A stretch of 64,000 nucleotides of DNA from Agarophyton chilense (Eukaryota > Rhodophyta > Florideophyceae > Gracilariales > Gracilariaceae): positions 62,001 through 126,000 of the forward strand of contig JARGXX010000027.1 of assembly GCA_030374765.1 (NCBI GenBank), read 5' to 3'. Numbering within the stretch: the first letter of the stretch is position 1; the number at the start of each line of letters is the position of its first letter. The notes below the pieces were generated by a model, which worked only from the letters and a program-made list of their open reading frames with translations, did no database searches and was not told the origin of the DNA. This document shows, one piece after another, positions 48,195 to 59,317 of the stretch. The position numbers and the translations under genes are program-made.

Positions 48195-50440
48195 TGGAAG
48201 TTGGAGCAAGGTGAGCGCTTATGAAGGGACTTAGAAGTGGAGTGTGGTGGTTGGAACACGGGGGTTTTTAATGCATTGGTACGAGGGCCCTGACCGAAAA
48301 AGGTGCGTGTATAAATGGTGAGCGGGAGCACGTAGTGGTTCTCTTCCGGAAGAAAGTAAACATTGGGTCCAAGCTGAGATGGACAGGAAACAGCAAACGT
48401 GGCTTCACAGGAATCGAAAGAAAGCGTAGGACCACAAGAAAATGGAGGGATTATGCGGAGCTCCGTGGGGGGTGGTGCACTGACAAAGTCCAGCGGGGCT
48501 GATTTGACCGACAGTAAAAGCGAGTGGGGCCGATCCACCGCATTGGAACACGGAGCTGGGAGCGAGCGTATTCACGAGCGTGATGCCCGGTACGAAATGA
48601 TTACCCGTCAGTGTTCTATAACTTTGCACTGGTTCTTGCGAGAGATTTTTGCAGATGTGAGAGGAGAGAGCGACGAGAGCACATAATTCTCCGTGGCTGG
48701 AAGCTTTTGTATATGAAATGAATATCAGCCCACGTTTTCTGAGATCATACTGAGAGGCTACTTGATTCGATCATCCCGTCACCGTGTGATGTTAGATCTA
48801 CATGGAGCACTGAAGATGCATGGACAATATGGGCAACAACCAATGAATTCCAGGAAAGTTTCAAAGGAACGACTTGGCATTCTTTGAGTGGCTGTTTCAT
48901 TTGGAAAGTGGTGGGAACGCCGTGAAGATTTCTCCGTCAAGGGGCTAAGCAAACAATCACTGGTTGAGGTTTTGGGCAGGCGCTGGTTTGAAATGGATCC
49001 CAAACATGCATTGGGAACTGGAAAACTATTTTTGTGTGCGAGAACGGTCCTCTCCCGTGCTCGGGGTCTGTTTGGCATTGAATATGATTATATATAGCTT
49101 CTCTATGTTCCACAGCTAGACACTATTTTGGAACATTACCAGAGTTTTTTTTGCCGTCCATATTCTTGGTTGGAGTCTCAGTCCACCGCAGCGAGAATCA
49201 GTGCAAATTCTTTCGGAGACGTAAAGGTCGTTTCGAACGTACATTGCTTTCGACATTTTGGCGAGCAACACACTCCTTTTATCATCATGCAACGTATTGC
49301 TCAGTGTGTTGCAAAGAGTCTTGGAAGTAATTTCCATAGAATACGAATACTGTTCAGAGCACACGGTGATTTCCGTTTATCAACTCTAACTCAAAAAAAA
49401 CCTGCATCTCGATGGAACACATCTTTCCTGTACATAGTGTAGTCAAGCGATCTTATCCATAGAGCACCTTATGAAGATATCGTGCCATCGGCATAGCTTT
49501 TTCGGAATGTAAAAGACTTGGTTTGATTTCTTGCTGGAACTGTAAATCGTCCATCGTTCCACTTTTGCAGACACTTCGATGTAGGGGATTTCTTGGTTGG
49601 AATAGAGTGGTAGAGGAATTCTGGCCTTTTAACGCACGCCTTGCTCGTGCCCCATTACTTTTGGCATGCCCCCACACGCGCAGTGCTCGTCTTTTTAACG
49701 TAAAAATTCTACCACACCTGCACGTGTACTTCAACTTGCGCACTCATGGAAACCAAAAGAAACGGAAATTGGTGTCGTTTGAAGGGACCCATGTCTCGAG
49801 TCATATAGCGATCACGGAGATTTTCAATTGAATGTAGGACATTTGCGTATACCACTCCTCCACAATTACAGTTGACGCAAATGTCTTTCATGGCATGATG
49901 CTTTTTTTGATTTTTTGTTTTCTCTGCGCAATGCGCTGCCCATCGAAAATGATACTATGTTTGAAACATTGTAGACTGCGCCAGTCCCATTTTCTGGCGC
50001 AATTGTGCTGCCAAGTAAACGAAGCGAGTGGAAAACACAATTATTTCTCCACACTCAGAAATATTTTTCGAAACTTTTCGTGCCTTTCCACCAACACCTC
50101 CGCCTGCCGTCTCTTCTCGCTGCGAACAAGCAGGTTCGAATCGAAACATTCATATCGAACTGCAAACTCCAGCATCCAACCGAAACCGAGTAGAACAATC
50201 TCAAGCGTTCAGCCAAGAAATACGTAGACGTCTCCCTCCGCTTGTTGCTTTCTTGCAGTGCTTTTGGGGATGACTTTTCGCTTTCAACAAAAGACAAGGG
50301 TTGCTTGACGCTTCTGCCTATCAGCTTCTTGTGTGCGTGAGGCAAGCAATCTTCTGCCGCCGACTGTGTCGGTATCGTTCACAGCTACACCCATGGCGGC
50401 AGCATTTCTAATGATTCCACACCACATGACAGGAGGTGCC

Positions 50441-50528
50441 GTGCAGCTGCCGTGCAGCTGCCCTACAGTTGCCGTGCAGCTGCCCCACAGCCACCCTACA
50501 GCCACTCTACAGCCACTCTACAGCCACC
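50441..50528. repeat. 11-bp tandem repeat x8
   Basis: Eight units of 11 bp drifting from GTGCAGCTGCC to CTACAGCCACT. No unit has an insertion or deletion. Confidence 0.85.
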
Positions 50529-50757
50529 CCCCAGCATGTCTTCTTCTTAGAAATAGGAAGCCTTTCAACAACACCATAAGTGATGAGTGCATCATGTGCG
50601 AAAGCTTTCACAAAACGAACGGTCGCGTCCTCCACCTACAAGCACCACGAAGGAACCTGAGGGCATTATCTTTTCAGCTCTACATAGCCCCTTGCTTTTC
50701 ATAGTTTTCCGCCATCTAATCATCGTGCAAAGTGTACAATTTCCTCCAAGACGTATT

Positions 50758-51678
50758 CTAGTATGCGGATCCCGGAGCTTCCTTTCCTCGTCCCTGTCTG
50801 TGCGTCATTTTGTGAACGGAAAGATTACTTGCGGTGTTAAATCGTCTGTCGCATAGATCACAAGCGAATGGTCGAAGATCCAAGTGTACCGCATTTACAT
50901 GTCGGGATATATTACCCTTCCATTTGGACATATAATCACAAGAAGAGCACTTATGCACTTTGTGTCGAGATGCAAGTGCTCGAGAAGTTCCACGTCTTCC
51001 TCTCCGCTTCGCAATCCCACCAAGTTCTGAACGAGAAGTGCCGTTGGAGTGAATTCGTGCTATATGGATCGACCGGGCTCTATCCGACGAAAAAGAAGCA
51101 GGACAGTGCCGGCATATAAACGGTTCAGGCACATCTTTGTGCACTGTGCTTAAATGTCGCTTCATGTTGCACTCATTGCGAAATTCAATTGCGCAGATAG
51201 GACAACGAATGGTCGTCAGCTCTGCTCGGTGCGCCCTCGACGCATGCCTCTGCCATGAGGCGATGTTTCCGAACTCCTCATTGCATTGCGTGCATTGTAT
51301 TTGGCCCTCATCACATTGAAGCGCTCTGGCAGAGACTTGAGAGAGGAAAGGTTCCGTCAAGTCATCCCCATTCGAAGCGTTTGGTTCCACATATTCATCT
51401 CTTTCTCGTTCACTCAAGCCGAAAGAGTCTGTGAAGTGAAAGATATCCTGGTTCTCGTGGATTATATGTTCATCATGGTCAATTGCAATTGGATGGTTGG
51501 GGGCTCTCGTCGTGCACTCTACCTCACGCATCTCTTCATTCGAGAGGGTTAAAGATGGCATGTTTTCTCCACCGGGAACATGATTTACAATGACTCTTGG
51601 ATCATTGAATTCATCGTTGCGTGCGTGGTGTACACATCTCACGGTTTCATAACTTTTTCCCTGGAATATCGGATGCAT
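50758..51678 (-). CDS. five-finger C2H2 zinc-finger protein, paralogue 2
   Basis: 306 aa from the ATG at 51678. The frame extends to 51765 only through a TTG, and the TATA box (51767-51774) supports 51678. Fingers: IQCTQCNEEF, IRCPICAIEF, FICRHCPASF, basic linker (AKRRGRRG), HKCSSCDYMS, FACDLCDRRF. The segment from LTEPFLSQVSARA to the last finger aligns closely with the gene at 46346 without gaps except in the linker. The N-terminal region is much shorter (about 110 residues before the shared block), acidic and His-rich, and not similar. So the DNA-binding part is duplicated but the regulatory part differs. Confidence 0.87.
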   Translation of the reverse strand: MHPIFQGKSYETVRCVHHARNDEFNDPRVIVNHVPGGENMPSLTLSNEEMREVECTTRAPNHPIAIDHDEHIIHENQDIFHFTDSFGLSERERDEYVEPNASNGDDLTEPFLSQVSARALQCDEGQIQCTQCNEEFGNIASWQRHASRAHRAELTTIRCPICAIEFRNECNMKRHLSTVHKDVPEPFICRHCPASFSSDRARSIHIARIHSNGTSRSELGGIAKRRGRRGTSRALASRHKVHKCSSCDYMSKWKGNISRHVNAVHLDLRPFACDLCDRRFNTASNLSVHKMTHRQGRGKEAPGSAY

Positions 51679-51756
51679 TAGAGAAAGGCCGGGGAAGGTG
51701 ATGTAGTCCGCCGGTGTTTTCAAATATTTGCACTGCGTGGAAGTTTTCAGGTAGCA

Positions 51757-51847
51757 ACGCGTCAAGCTTTATAGCTTGTTCCTTGTCAATGTGCTCCCAG
51801 AACATGGGTTTACATTGGCAGAGGATAAGCTATAAAGCTTGACACGT
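51757..51847. repeat. 21-bp inverted repeat carrying two opposed TATA boxes
   Basis: Arms 51757-51777 and 51827-51847 are complementary at 20 of 21 positions. Each arm contains CTATAAAG, on the minus strand at 51767-51774 and on the plus strand at 51830-51837. The left one is placed correctly for the zinc-finger gene starting at 51678. Confidence 0.8.
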
Positions 51848-54800
51848 AACAGTCTAATAAGTGTTACGAAACGGATGCATATGGCAGGTTCGAGAAAAAG
51901 TAACACGGTTACGAAGGTTGAAACGAACTAAGTGCGTCTTCAAAACCTCATATTCTAAGAAATCATTCGATAATGGGAAGCAAACCTGAATAGACCGTTT
52001 CCAGGTTTAAAGCCGGAACGATGGGCATTTCGATAGTTGTTTGATACACGTCAGAACAGGATAGCCAGAATATCTGTAGTACTCTAGGAACCTCTCGGTG
52101 AACTCAGCACTTCGAAAACACTGGTCACTGTTGTATAAGTTTCGGTCGGTTTCATTCATAAATTCAAGAGTCAAGAGACTATCACGAACAAGAAAATGCC
52201 GCCGCCCACGAAGAAAACGGAACAGTTCTTAATCGATCTATCAGTCTCACTTTGTACTGTTTTGAGCTTACCGCCACTCGTAAAGTTCTGCTCATTCATA
52301 TTGTATGCGCATAGAACGAGTTACATCAATAGACCGACACATCGAGTAGAGGACTGTCAGAGTATATTTTTACTTCAATACCTGTTTTTCCTGCATATAG
52401 GAACCCTCCAAGTGTGAATAGCACCTCGTGGACTGTTATGACACCCGTCGAGCATCACGACCAGTGCATGTGACTACATGACGACCGTACCAATACCAAA
52501 AGTATAAAGCTCGTATCGAGTTGGGTCCATGCTGCTTAGATTTCGCCCCCATGTCGGCGGGAGAGGAGACTACATGCAAACGATTCTATACTCAGGACTG
52601 AGTTGTGGTGTCACTCCCCTTCGACCTCTTCAGAAAAGGTAGAGAAGCCATGATACATTTCCACCATTGCACGGTCATCGAACTATCTGGCGAAAAAAAA
52701 CATCAGTTTCATCAAGAACATTCAAATCTTGCGCAATGGTTATCTCGCAGCGCTTTTTCGTTACGGCTTCCAGCCCCATGTACGTAGGAAACTGTTGATA
52801 CTTTAATTTTAAACAAAAATGAAAGGAAGTTGATACGAAGATGGCACATGTAAATGATTTTGTTGCCAATATGGACTCGTCTCGATCTTTCTTTCAGTGT
52901 TGTGACACAACCCTTGATCTATGATGGAATCTTCTTTTCCCCGAATCATAGGTACAAGTAGATGTGAAAATTCCATAGACATTGTTTGAATAGGATTACC
53001 CCTTGAAAAGGAGGGACTATTTTAAATAGAGATAAAAGAATCGAAGTGGAATGTATAACATATTGTCTTTGAATTTTTCCAATATGTTAAACATTCCACT
53101 TCGATTATCTTAATCCACAAAGTCGAAAAAGAGCTTGGTTTGGTCTTCACCTTGCATGGGCGTTGAAGATTGGGAATCAATTGCAAACGAAAAAGATAAT
53201 CACGAGCTGATCAATGTAGACGAACTCCACACTTCTTTCCTGGGAGTTTATTCAGATGTGTATGGGCTGCCTGGGCATTGATACAAATGATTGATGCGGA
53301 GAACTATACGACTAACCTACCTTTCCGTGTCGATGATTTCAGAATGAGCGAGAAGAGACCACGATTAGGTTTTTTTCGAATTATTAGAACGTGAAACGCC
53401 CGTGATCATTGTGTGGCGCCATGCCAAAAGCGCTGGGTGAGAGATAGTAACAAGAGCGCTAGGAATGAAGAAGACAGTATCAATCGGAGTTTCGCATCGG
53501 TACCGACATAATCCCGTGTCGAAAACCTTTAAAATACATTTATTTCTCTCAACATGAGTGGTGACGACGAGTGAGAGTTACACTATTGCCTGATAGAACA
53601 AAAAGCAGCTGGAAAAACCAGACGACTTTATGAAGGTGTACCAAAACTTAAAAAACCTACACGCTATATGAAGTGAATATTTTTACGCATATAAAAAAAG
53701 AAGATGGGAAGATGAAGGTTGTGAAGTCCGAAACATAAAGACAAACTTGCGACGAAAATTTGCGTCCTGAGTCCACTATCGCACGCATATAGAGCCAGGG
53801 TACGCATCTTGTTTCGCAGCTTCCAACATAAAACTTGTTTCATGTTTTTTAGTCTGAGCGATTTTTGTAGAGTACAAAGACGTGTTACTGGGACAGATTA
53901 GACTGATTTATCACATCTAGGCACACACATGGTCCCAGGTCGTGTTCTTCCCCACTCCGGCGTTGTCCATTTCCCGGTGAGCAGTTCCTACTTGACGGAT
54001 GTAAGCAAATTATCGTTCTAGGCAACAAAAACCTTCGTACGAACCAAGAAAAGTGTACACTTAGCTCAGAGCTGTAGATTTCAAAGCGTTCCCTCAAAAT
54101 GTCTCAACTCCTAGCTGGGGGAAGGTGGACAACTACTGCTCTGTGACGCACAGAACGCAAGTGCGAGACAGCAATGAAGTTCGAAATACAAGATATTTGT
54201 ACGACAATGTGCACTCAACCGACCGGTTGCATGTGACCTCAAGGTAGATTGTTACCGCTTCGTTCACATGAGCAAATTTGCTTCACGAGTAGCCTAGCTA
54301 GAGATCTCGCGTGTGTGTGTTCAGACTTGACGTCCGGCAAAAAATGGTTCGTGTCCATGTGGACACATGAACAGCTATACAGCGGTGAAATGCTGGCCTG
54401 CCTCCTTTTGTGTAAGTTTTGTACACGACCTGATGGACTCGAGACTTACAGAACTGCGCCAGGAGCTCTTTTAGGTTCTTGGGATGATGCACCACGATGA
54501 GACACATGGAAGCTCCTTGTCTGTCCTCCCCAGTCCAGAGATCTTCGCTTGTCTTGTTGGTATCATTATGATCACGTTGTTCTAGGAATTTCCCCTGTCT
54601 TCTTGAGGCTCTCTATCGCCGCTCGTCATCGCTTATGTTCAGAGAAGCTCTTTATCAACCGGCTACACACTTTGGTCGAAAGGATGATCAGTGACCCCCC
54701 AGTACTTGACACACTACACACTGCTTGGCATGTGGAGGCAGACTGTATGATACTTGAGGAGTGTTCTTGTTTGCTGAATGTTCTCAGATCTTCATGATCA

Positions 54801-55249
54801 GGTGTTGAGGTTGAGAAGGAGAAACTTGTGGAACGTATCGTATCCTCGCCGACTGAACTGTATCCAGTAGACAATAGTGAGAAAACATTGCATAACTATG
54901 TACCGCCTTTTTCATACCTATGCCTCTTCCTAATCAACAGCTACGGGTGTTTAAGCCTCGTTGTGTCCTACAATATTCTCCGAAAATCTTTGTGCATATT
55001 TCAGTATCGGGAAACTTGGCATGTGGAGAGCAGACAGTGAAAATGGCTACAGGAACATTTACTGCTTGAGAAAAATCGCTTGCGAGTCGCCGTTCCTCTT
55101 TCGTGCACCCCCCACTCCATCCGAAGGCAAAGAAGTTTGCGTGGCCATTGTTTACAACAACTATCTACAATGTTAAACCGTAATGGCCACGGTCTAGTTG
55201 CGGAGGAAGCTCTAGTTAGAGAAAAATGCTTCTACTCCTAAACTAATGG
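51848..55249. other. 3.4-kb gene-free stretch
   Basis: AT-rich, no domain-like open frame. Holds the strong hairpin at 53040-53105. A short near-repeat, CTTGGCATGTGGAG, occurs at about 54723 and 55016. Confidence 0.45.
53040..53105. repeat. 26-bp inverted repeat, strong hairpin
   Basis: Arms 53040-53065 and 53080-53105 match at 25 of 26 positions around a 14-nt loop. The only mismatch is in the middle of the stem. It could be a miniature foldback element or a small-RNA precursor; no gene is adjacent. Confidence 0.75.
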
Positions 55250-56695
55250 TCACCAACTTCTGATCGGACAAAAGTCCGTGAAGTTTGAGGTAGACCATAT
55301 GCCCGACGGGTTGTACGACTCTGTGTGAGCCGACGTCCCTCTACTTGGCCGCAGTGCAAACAGATCCGCAAAACGCGAAGTGCGGCATCTGATCGGCCGA
55401 GGAGCCCGGGCTGTGGACGGGGTGCCTGTCGGAGCGCGAGTGGGGCGGACGGGTGACACCATCGCACCGCCTGTCACCACCTCGCCGGGCGATCTTGAGC
55501 TATCCCTCTCCTCCAAGATCGGTGGTGGATTCGGTGGAGGAGAGGGCACAAGTCTAGGCACCGGCGAGTTTACGCGCCCCAGCGGCGGCATTACCAGGTC
55601 GTCCAACTCCTGGTATCTTGACGCGAGCTGCAGCTTGGCGTAGCGGAATATGCCATCCTCCGCAAAGCCTCGCTGCAGCTCGGTTGCAAACGACTCAGCT
55701 GGCACGCACGGAAAATCGTGATATAGCTGGGCGCGTGCCAGCTGAGCAACCACTTTCCTCCCCTTCATCTCGCATGGAGAGCGCTCCAGAGTTGAAAACT
55801 CGAGCGACTCAATCTCATGCTCATCCTCGTGGTCGTCCACGTCGCACGCCAATCCAGCCGCCATCGACCACAAGCCCGCCGGACTTGTTTCGTCCGGATG
55901 CTTGCCCCATGTTTTCGTTGCGTCAAACGCCTTGTACACGTCTGCAACACGTGCCTTCACAAGGGTTTGGAAAACGTTGAGGCTGGTTATGGAATCCAGA
56001 GCCTCCGTCATGAGGGCAAGCTGGGCATCATGGAACTGTTCCGTGGAGACGAACAGATCGAAGCCGATGGCGGCCGTAAATATGCTCTCCAGTTCGTTGA
56101 GCAGCTGGAGAGACATTCCGAAGAGGCCGGCGAATTGGGCCGAGGAATAGTTGAAGTCCTCGTGCCACTTGGCGGCCAACATGAAGGCCACGCCGAAGAG
56201 CCTTTGCACGTTGCTCCCGGTGACAAAGAGGTGCGGGGCGGCAACGGCGAGGCGGTCCACGTAGACGCAGGCGAGGACGAGCGCCGAACGTGAGACGTCG
56301 GTGTTGTCGAGGACGTGGTCCACGACTGCATCCAGCGTCGGCGCGGTTTCCGGGAGATCGAACACTGTCTGTGTTCGATGCAGTGCGGCGGCATAGAGTT
56401 GGCGCAGCTGGGCTAGAGTGTATTTGCCCAGCCACGGAGTCGGCACGGCCGGAATAAGGGTGGCCATGTCGAACGACTCGATGTCGTCCGCAGAAGCAGA
56501 GGCACAATTGAGCCAATGCTGTCCCTTCTCCGCGCGGCTGTTCATCGCGGCCTTGACTACCATGACAAGGGCGCCGGCGCTTTTGACAAGGGGATAGCGC
56601 GGCATACCCGGGCCCGGCAGGATCGAGGGGATCGGCAGCGGCAGGTTGACGTTCTGCACGCCGTTGGTGTAGCCAAAGTGGTGAATGTTGGCCAT
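55250..56695 (-). CDS. PHO80/P-type cyclin
   Basis: 481 aa from the ATG at 56695 (ACCATGG). The cyclin box (about 110-225) contains ALVLACVYVDRLAVAAPHLFVTGSNVQRLF, VAFMLAAKWHEDFNYSSAQFAGLFGMS and LNELESIFTAAIGFDLFVS, the pattern of PHO80/Pcl and plant P/U-type cyclins, which pair with PHO85-like kinases in phosphate sensing and cell-cycle control. The C-terminal 250 residues are specific and include a Pro-rich stretch (PSPPPNPPPILEE). The kinase partner is not in this window. The promoter side is a long G/T-rich minisatellite. Confidence 0.85.
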   Translation of the reverse strand: MANIHHFGYTNGVQNVNLPLPIPSILPGPGMPRYPLVKSAGALVMVVKAAMNSRAEKGQHWLNCASASADDIESFDMATLIPAVPTPWLGKYTLAQLRQLYAAALHRTQTVFDLPETAPTLDAVVDHVLDNTDVSRSALVLACVYVDRLAVAAPHLFVTGSNVQRLFGVAFMLAAKWHEDFNYSSAQFAGLFGMSLQLLNELESIFTAAIGFDLFVSTEQFHDAQLALMTEALDSITSLNVFQTLVKARVADVYKAFDATKTWGKHPDETSPAGLWSMAAGLACDVDDHEDEHEIESLEFSTLERSPCEMKGRKVVAQLARAQLYHDFPCVPAESFATELQRGFAEDGIFRYAKLQLASRYQELDDLVMPPLGRVNSPVPRLVPSPPPNPPPILEERDSSRSPGEVVTGGAMVSPVRPTRAPTGTPSTARAPRPIRCRTSRFADLFALRPSRGTSAHTESYNPSGIWSTSNFTDFCPIRSW

Positions 56696-56699
56696 GGTT

Positions 56700-56935
56700 G
56701 CGGGGTGTGGAGGTGAGGGTGGTGAGGTGTGGTGGTGAGAGTGGTGAGGTGTGGTGGTGAGGGTGGTGTGGGGGGTGTGGTGGTGAGGTGTGGTGGTGAG
56801 GGTGTGGTGTGGTGGTGAGGGTGGTGTGGGGGGTGTGGTGGTGGTGTGGGGGGTGAGGTGGTGAGGTGGTGAGGTGTGGTGGTGTGGGGGTAGTGTGGGG
56901 GTGGAGTGGTGGGGTTGGTGAGAGCGGGGTGGTGC
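56700..56935. repeat. GGTGGTGAGGTGTGGTG-type minisatellite, G-rich
   Basis: Irregular repeats of GTGGTGAGG, GTGGTGTGG and GGGGTG over about 235 bp, starting 5 bp upstream of the cyclin start codon. The plus strand contains almost no C, so the sense strand of the cyclin gene has a C/A-rich leader. The G-run density would permit G-quadruplexes. Confidence 0.85.
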
Positions 56936-58521
56936 GGCAGCCTAAATAGATGGAGTGCCGAGTTGTTGCGCCAGAGGCGTCCGTGTGTGCAGCGGTGGGG
57001 AGCGGGTGAGCAACAGTGGTTGAGCACGCGCGACCGGAAGTGGCGGCACGAGAAAGTAGTAGGCGGGTGGTGGGAAGCAGGGAGCGACAGTGGAGCGGTT
57101 GGAAGGTGGCCAAGAATGCGAGCGGCGTAAAGCAAGCTTCTCAGCAGTGGGCACAACGACGGCTAGCGTTGCAAAAGGTGGGGTGGAGAGGCGGGATGCG
57201 GGAGAGTTGGTCGGGAAGCGAGGGCGTTGAGTACTGCGTCGGGGAGGCGCGGTACGATCGGAATGGCGGGCGCTGAAGAAATGGCTGAAAGCTTGAAGAA
57301 GGCTGAAGAAGCGGGAAACGGCTGAACAAAAGGTGCGGGGGCGAGGATGAGCAGGAGGATGAGAGGATGGGGAAGAGGGCAGAGGAGACGGCAGAAGTCA
57401 GGAAGCGCGCCGCATTTGTAGTGGCGAGCACGCCATGGGCGTCGGCAAGCTGAACGGGGAATCGAGGGCTTGAATTGAGAGAGGGCGAGGTGTGTACGGG
57501 GAATGCAGGGGTGAAGTGTGGGGGTGACGGACAGTGTGACGGGACGGGTTACGATGTTGGAGGGAGCGGGCGCGACGTGAGGGGAATGCGAGTGAGGGGT
57601 GGGTGGGTGGGGGGGGGGGGGGGCGGGAGAGAAGAAGGGAGGTGGGGGGTGGGGGGGGGGCAGGAGATGCGACGATGCGCGCAAGCGCGACGAATGGGGG
57701 AGGGGATGAGAAAGCGAGGAGAAGGTGGGGGGGCGGTGTGCTTTCCGCGGTTTTGAGCGACGCGCGCGGCGACGGCGCGGGTGGAGGCAACGCGCAGCGC
57801 CCACGACTGATTTTGACGCATTTCACGACAGGGGCAGATTTTTACAAATTTGGCGCGTGCTCTGTTTTCGTAACGGTGCGCTAACCTACACGACGGCGTG
57901 GCCTCCGCTGCGAGAGCTCTGCCGCGGGGGAGCAATTTTTGTGTTGCGAACGGCGAAGCGCAAGCGGCGTGGCGAACGACCACAGGCGCTCTGCAAACGG
58001 CGCTGCAATTCGATTGGACGATTTCTCGAATCTATCCACCCAACCCCCCCGCCGCTACGCTCGGCTCGCTGTGTGCCGTCCACACGCGCGTGCGTCGTGC
58101 GACGTGCGCGTGCGCTGACAGAATTTCTCGCCTGTCCGTGTCATGTGCAATTTTTTATTGCATTGCGTGGGCGTACGTGTACGTGCGCGTGTGTTGGGCG
58201 CGTGCGCACGTTTTTGGTGCTTGCGGTCCGCTGTGCTTTGGCTAGAGAGCGTCTTGTTTGCGTTTCGCTGCGTGTTTGCTGCGTGCGTCTCCTTGCGCTT
58301 CGCCGCTGATTATCAGCGTCGCTGCCGGCGGTCCGCGTTGCGTCACGCTCGCGAGCACGCCTTCGCAGCTTGCCGTCAGCGCGCGTTTCGCTTCGCTTCG
58401 CGCCCGCTTTCGTCTCGCCGCCGAGCTCTCTCGCCTTCGCAACCGCCTCACCCCCGCTCTCCTCCTCCTCCGCTCTCCTCCGCCTCCTCCGCCCCCGCCT
58501 CCGCCTCCCGCCACCTTGCCA
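56936..58521. other. G-rich intergenic, no gene recognised
   Basis: Strong plus-strand G bias to about 57730 with poly-G runs at 57610-57622 and 57651-57660, then GC-rich mixed sequence. The overlapping open frames here reflect base composition. No protein motif was seen. Confidence 0.5.
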
Positions 58522-58968
58522 TCAGCGCTCTCGCAGCACCCTCCGCCGCATCTCCCCGAAAAGCACCCCACCCCTCAACCTCAGCGCCTGCGCCTCGCGA
58601 ACAAGCCTCTCCCCCACCTTCTTCCCTACGCTCAAAGCGCGCTCCGCCGCCGCCCGTCGATCAAAGCCGGCAACGTACCGCTCAAGTCTCGCCAGCCGTG
58701 GCGTGTAGAAAAAGCTCACCAAGCGCCCCCTCGTAAGATGCCCCGAACCCATCGCCGCCACACCGCCCGCCCCGAACCCCACCCCGCAGTACGCGCCCAG
58801 CCCGAATCCAGCGCCGAACAGCACGCGTGCGTTGGCCGCCACGCCCAGTCCGAAGAACGCGCCGGCGCCGCATCCCACCCCAAATGCCCACCCCGTCCCG
58901 CCGAGCAGAAGCATCTTTGGTGGCGGCGGTAGTGCATATTCGCACTGCATTGCCATTGCGCGCCTCAT
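58522..58968 (-). CDS. glycine-rich membrane protein, cadmium-induced AS8-like
   Basis: 148 aa. Residues 20-75 form an uninterrupted Gly/Ala/Phe-rich hydrophobic stretch (GTGWAFGVGCGAGAFFGLGV, FGAGFGLGAYCGVGFGAGG) with GxGxG-type helix-packing spacing. A basic, helical C-terminus follows (ERYVAGFDRRAAAERALSVG). The pattern resembles the small plant and algal membrane proteins annotated as cadmium-induced protein AS8; function unknown in all. The match rests on composition and motif order, so it is moderate. Two more ATGs lie within the first seven codons. Confidence 0.6.
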   Translation of the reverse strand: MRRAMAMQCEYALPPPPKMLLLGGTGWAFGVGCGAGAFFGLGVAANARVLFGAGFGLGAYCGVGFGAGGVAAMGSGHLTRGRLVSFFYTPRLARLERYVAGFDRRAAAERALSVGKKVGERLVREAQALRLRGGVLFGEMRRRVLRER

Positions 58969-59317
58969 GATGGCCTTGCACGCTTTGCGGGCAAGCCCCG
59001 CGCTCTTCGCACCTTCGTCGCTTCACGTCACCCGTCGCCCGAGATGCTTGCGTGCGTGTGTGCGCCGCGTTTGCAGTGTGCTGCGCCGGCCGTGTAATTT
59101 GAGCTCTTTGGGATTGGCTCCCTGATCCCTTTCTTGCCCTCTCCCCCGCTCTTGTTGCCTCGCTAGCTAAATCATCGAGATTCAGTGTCGCTCGAAAACC
59201 GCTGAGCGAGGGTGTAGCTGCATTAGCGCTACCGTTGCACTTTTTCTTTTTGTGCCAAACGTTCATGCTCCATACCTCACCACACGGCTATCCAACGTCA
59301 GCTCATCGCCGCGCACA
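58969..59317. other. shared promoter region, divergent genes
   Basis: 349 bp between the AS8-like gene (minus) and the phycobiliprotein-like gene (plus). No TATA box or CACGTG was seen. Confidence 0.5.

Larger units (their letters stand above)
47966..50757. other. gene-poor spacer between paralogous zinc-finger genes
   Basis: Contains a GA microsatellite (48149-48194) and an 11-bp tandem repeat (50441-50528). A plus-strand TATAAATG near 48310 precedes an open frame (ATG at 48453, 77 codons) with no recognisable motif. Otherwise nothing seen. Confidence 0.45.

Noticed and set aside
48453-48686. 77-codon frame downstream of a TATA-like site
   Set aside because: No homology or domain feature; kept only as a note in the spacer description.
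54723-55040. Possible direct repeat around CTTGGCATGTGGAG
   Set aside because: Similarity stops after about 22 bp, too short to call a duplication.
58143-58932. Plus-strand Pro/Ala/Arg-rich open frames (58143-58736, 58258-58932)
   Set aside because: Antisense to the AS8-like gene and low-complexity; no methionine context or motif supports them.
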